Notes under the pieces: model-generated
Seen by the model: the letters and a program-made list of their open reading frames with translations, nothing else
Databases searched by the model: none
What the model was told of the DNA's origin: nothing
From: Streptomyces sp. SAT1
GTDB lineage: Bacteria; Actinomycetota; Actinomycetes; Streptomycetales; Streptomycetaceae
DNA length: 64,000 nucleotides
Direction: 5' to 3'
Assembly (NCBI RefSeq): GCF_001654495.1
Contig: NZ_CP015849.1
Location: 3,509,501-3,573,500 of the forward strand
Program-made: the position numbers and the translations under genes
Part shown: positions 62,741 through 64,000 of the stretch, one piece after another
Layout: each line of letters opens with the position of its first letter
Position numbering within the stretch: the first letter of the stretch is position 1

Positions 62741-63853
62741 ATGACAGCAGCAGGGAAGCACCAGGTGAGCCGCGCGGATACCTCTCGTCGAGGCAGCCGG
62801 CCGGGTCGGGCGGGCATCAGAGACGTGGCCGCCGCCGCCGGAGTCTCCATCACAACCGTCTCCGATGCCCTCAACGGCAAGGGCCGGCTCCCGGACGCCA
62901 CCCGCCGCCATGTCCGTGAGGTCGCCGACCGGCTGGGGTACCGCCCCTCGGCCGCAGCACGCACGCTCCGTACCGGGAAGTCGGGCCTCATCGGCCTGAC
63001 CGTGACGACGTACGGGGATGAACCTTTCACCTTCACCGAGTTCGCGTACTTCGCCGAGATGGCGCGGGCCGCCACCTCGGCCGCGCTCGCCCGCGGCTAC
63101 GCGCTCGTCATCCTCCCGGCGACCTCGCGCCACGACGTGTGGTCGAACGTCGCCCTGGACGGCACGGTCGTCATCGACCCCTCCGACCAGGACCCGGTCG
63201 TCAGCGAGCTGGTCCGGCAGGGCTTACCGGTGGTCAGCGACGGCCGCCCGGCCGGCGCCCTCCCGGTCACCGCCTGGGTCGACAACGACCACGAGGCCGC
63301 CGTCCTCGACATCCTCGACCACCTCGCCGAGGCCGGCGCCCGCCGCATCGGCCTGCTCACCGGCACCACCACCGACACGTACACCCATCTGTCGACGACC
63401 GCCTACCTGCGCTGGTGCGAGCGCGTCGGCCAGGACCCGGTCTACGAGTCCTACCCCGCCCACGATCCGTGCGCGGGCGCCGTCGCCGCCGACCGGCTGC
63501 TGGCACGCCCGGACCGGCCCGACGCCGTCTACGGGCTGTTCGACCCCAACGGCACGGACCTGCTCGCCGCCGCCCGCCGCTACGGCCTGCGTGTCCCCGA
63601 CGACCTGCTGCTGGTGTGCTGCAGCGAGTCCACGGTCTACGCCAACACCGAGCCGCCGATCACCACGCTCTCCCTCAAACCGCGCCGCATCGGCACCGCG
63701 GTGGTCCAGCTCCTCATCGACGCCATCGAGGGAGTCGAGTCGGACCAGCCGGTCGAGCAGGTCATACCGACCGAGCTGATCGTGCGCACCTCCTCGCAGC
63801 GGCGCCCGCCGCGCACGACCGTCAGCCCGCCCCGGTCACCGGAGGAGCAGTAG
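62741..63853 (+). CDS. LacI-family transcriptional regulator
   Basis: 370 residues from ATG 62741. The N-terminal LacI HTH is at about 25-75 (GIRDVAAAAGVSITTVSDAL, then LPDATRRHVREVADRLGYRP and hinge SAAARTLRTGKSG). The periplasmic-binding-type effector domain continues (IGLTVTTYGDEPFTFTEFAY, GTVVIDPSD, ITTLSLKPRRIGTAVVQLLI) to a disordered Pro/Arg tail. The effector is unknown; no sugar genes adjoin it. From memory this position next to hisC and cydAB is kept in Streptomyces, which suggests a core role. Confidence 0.9.
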   Translation: MTAAGKHQVSRADTSRRGSRPGRAGIRDVAAAAGVSITTVSDALNGKGRLPDATRRHVREVADRLGYRPSAAARTLRTGKSGLIGLTVTTYGDEPFTFTEFAYFAEMARAATSAALARGYALVILPATSRHDVWSNVALDGTVVIDPSDQDPVVSELVRQGLPVVSDGRPAGALPVTAWVDNDHEAAVLDILDHLAEAGARRIGLLTGTTTDTYTHLSTTAYLRWCERVGQDPVYESYPAHDPCAGAVAADRLLARPDRPDAVYGLFDPNGTDLLAAARRYGLRVPDDLLLVCCSESTVYANTEPPITTLSLKPRRIGTAVVQLLIDAIEGVESDQPVEQVIPTELIVRTSSQRRPPRTTVSPPRSPEEQ

Positions 63854-64000
63854 GAGCGTCGCGCCGCGGGCCCGCCGAAGAGTGTCCAAACGGGGCGAAA
63901 GCCACGGTGAACCTGAGTCCCGTTCCGATTCACCACCCCTGGGTCATCACACGGCGCGATCCGCATTCCTATGATGGGCGCACGACACCGCGGGCCGCTG
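63854..64000. other. Non-coding end of the window
   Basis: 147 bases after the LacI gene. No ORF or clear terminator is seen. Confidence 0.3.

Overview
The window is high-GC actinobacterial DNA that is almost certainly a Streptomyces chromosome core. The evidence is the strong G/C third-position bias, GTG starts and GTGA stop-start overlaps, a subtilisin-inhibitor (SSI) family protein, a fused cydCD gene, a DtpA/Sco/ECuC copper operon, exact ParB-type parS palindromes (GTTTCACGTGAAAC) and Streptomyces-type DnaA boxes. Gene content and order look like the arm next to oriC. The parS sites occur only in the right 26 kb, which suggests oriC lies beyond the right edge. This is an inference.

Layout. 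1-4.2 kb is an accessory-looking segment: an excisionase-like HTH protein, a transposase C-terminal remnant, an ATPase/small-protein pair divergent from an XRE-TPR regulator, and a YdcF protein. It ends at tRNA-Arg(ACG) and tRNA-Ser(GCT). 4.8-15.2 kb holds an SSI-type inhibitor, a 1619-residue degenerate PAS sensor with receiver-like C-terminus, a divergent TetR/MFS pair with visible operators, an acyl-CoA ligase and a SigE-type ECF sigma factor. 15.5-18.6 kb holds a curlin/rodlin-like small secreted protein, a prim-pol protein, a protein-kinase stub, an orphan hypothetical and tRNA-Ser(TGA). 18.7-32.7 kb holds an MFS transporter, an HtrA protease, a glycerophosphodiesterase, anti-sigma-like ATPases, a SEC-C/DUF5926 protein, a second prim-pol protein with a membrane partner, a GAF-SpoIIE protein, aminopeptidase P and a MocR regulator.

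32.9-39.5 kb is an extracytoplasmic copper operon: membrane protein, YcnI, Sco, PCuAC chaperone, CopC-CopD fusion and the Tat-exported DyP peroxidase. 39.6-43.4 kb has pheA, a DnaA-box-rich intergenic region, serS, a HAD phosphatase and a second tRNA-Ser(GCT). 43.8-47.3 kb is a two-ATPase/two-permease ABC exporter operon. 47.6-54.4 kb has an alpha/beta hydrolase-SDR fusion, three DnaA boxes, kptA, a hypothetical gene and a truncated LLM oxidoreductase. The truncated gene is followed by a lower-GC two-gene cassette (an unknown 380-residue protein and a CcbP-like calcium-binding protein), then an intact LLM paralogue and a HAD phosphatase. 54.4-60.6 kb is cydA-cydB-cydCD with a perfect Rex operator upstream and two parS sites. 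60.7-63.9 kb has a cyclophilin-like-fold protein, hisC and a LacI-family regulator.

The most unusual items are the inserted calcium-binding cassette, the pseudokinase giant with repeated Arg-rich motifs, the parS sites built into coding sequence, the DnaA-box clusters away from any dnaA gene, and the SpoIIE-type protein lacking a metal-binding Asp.
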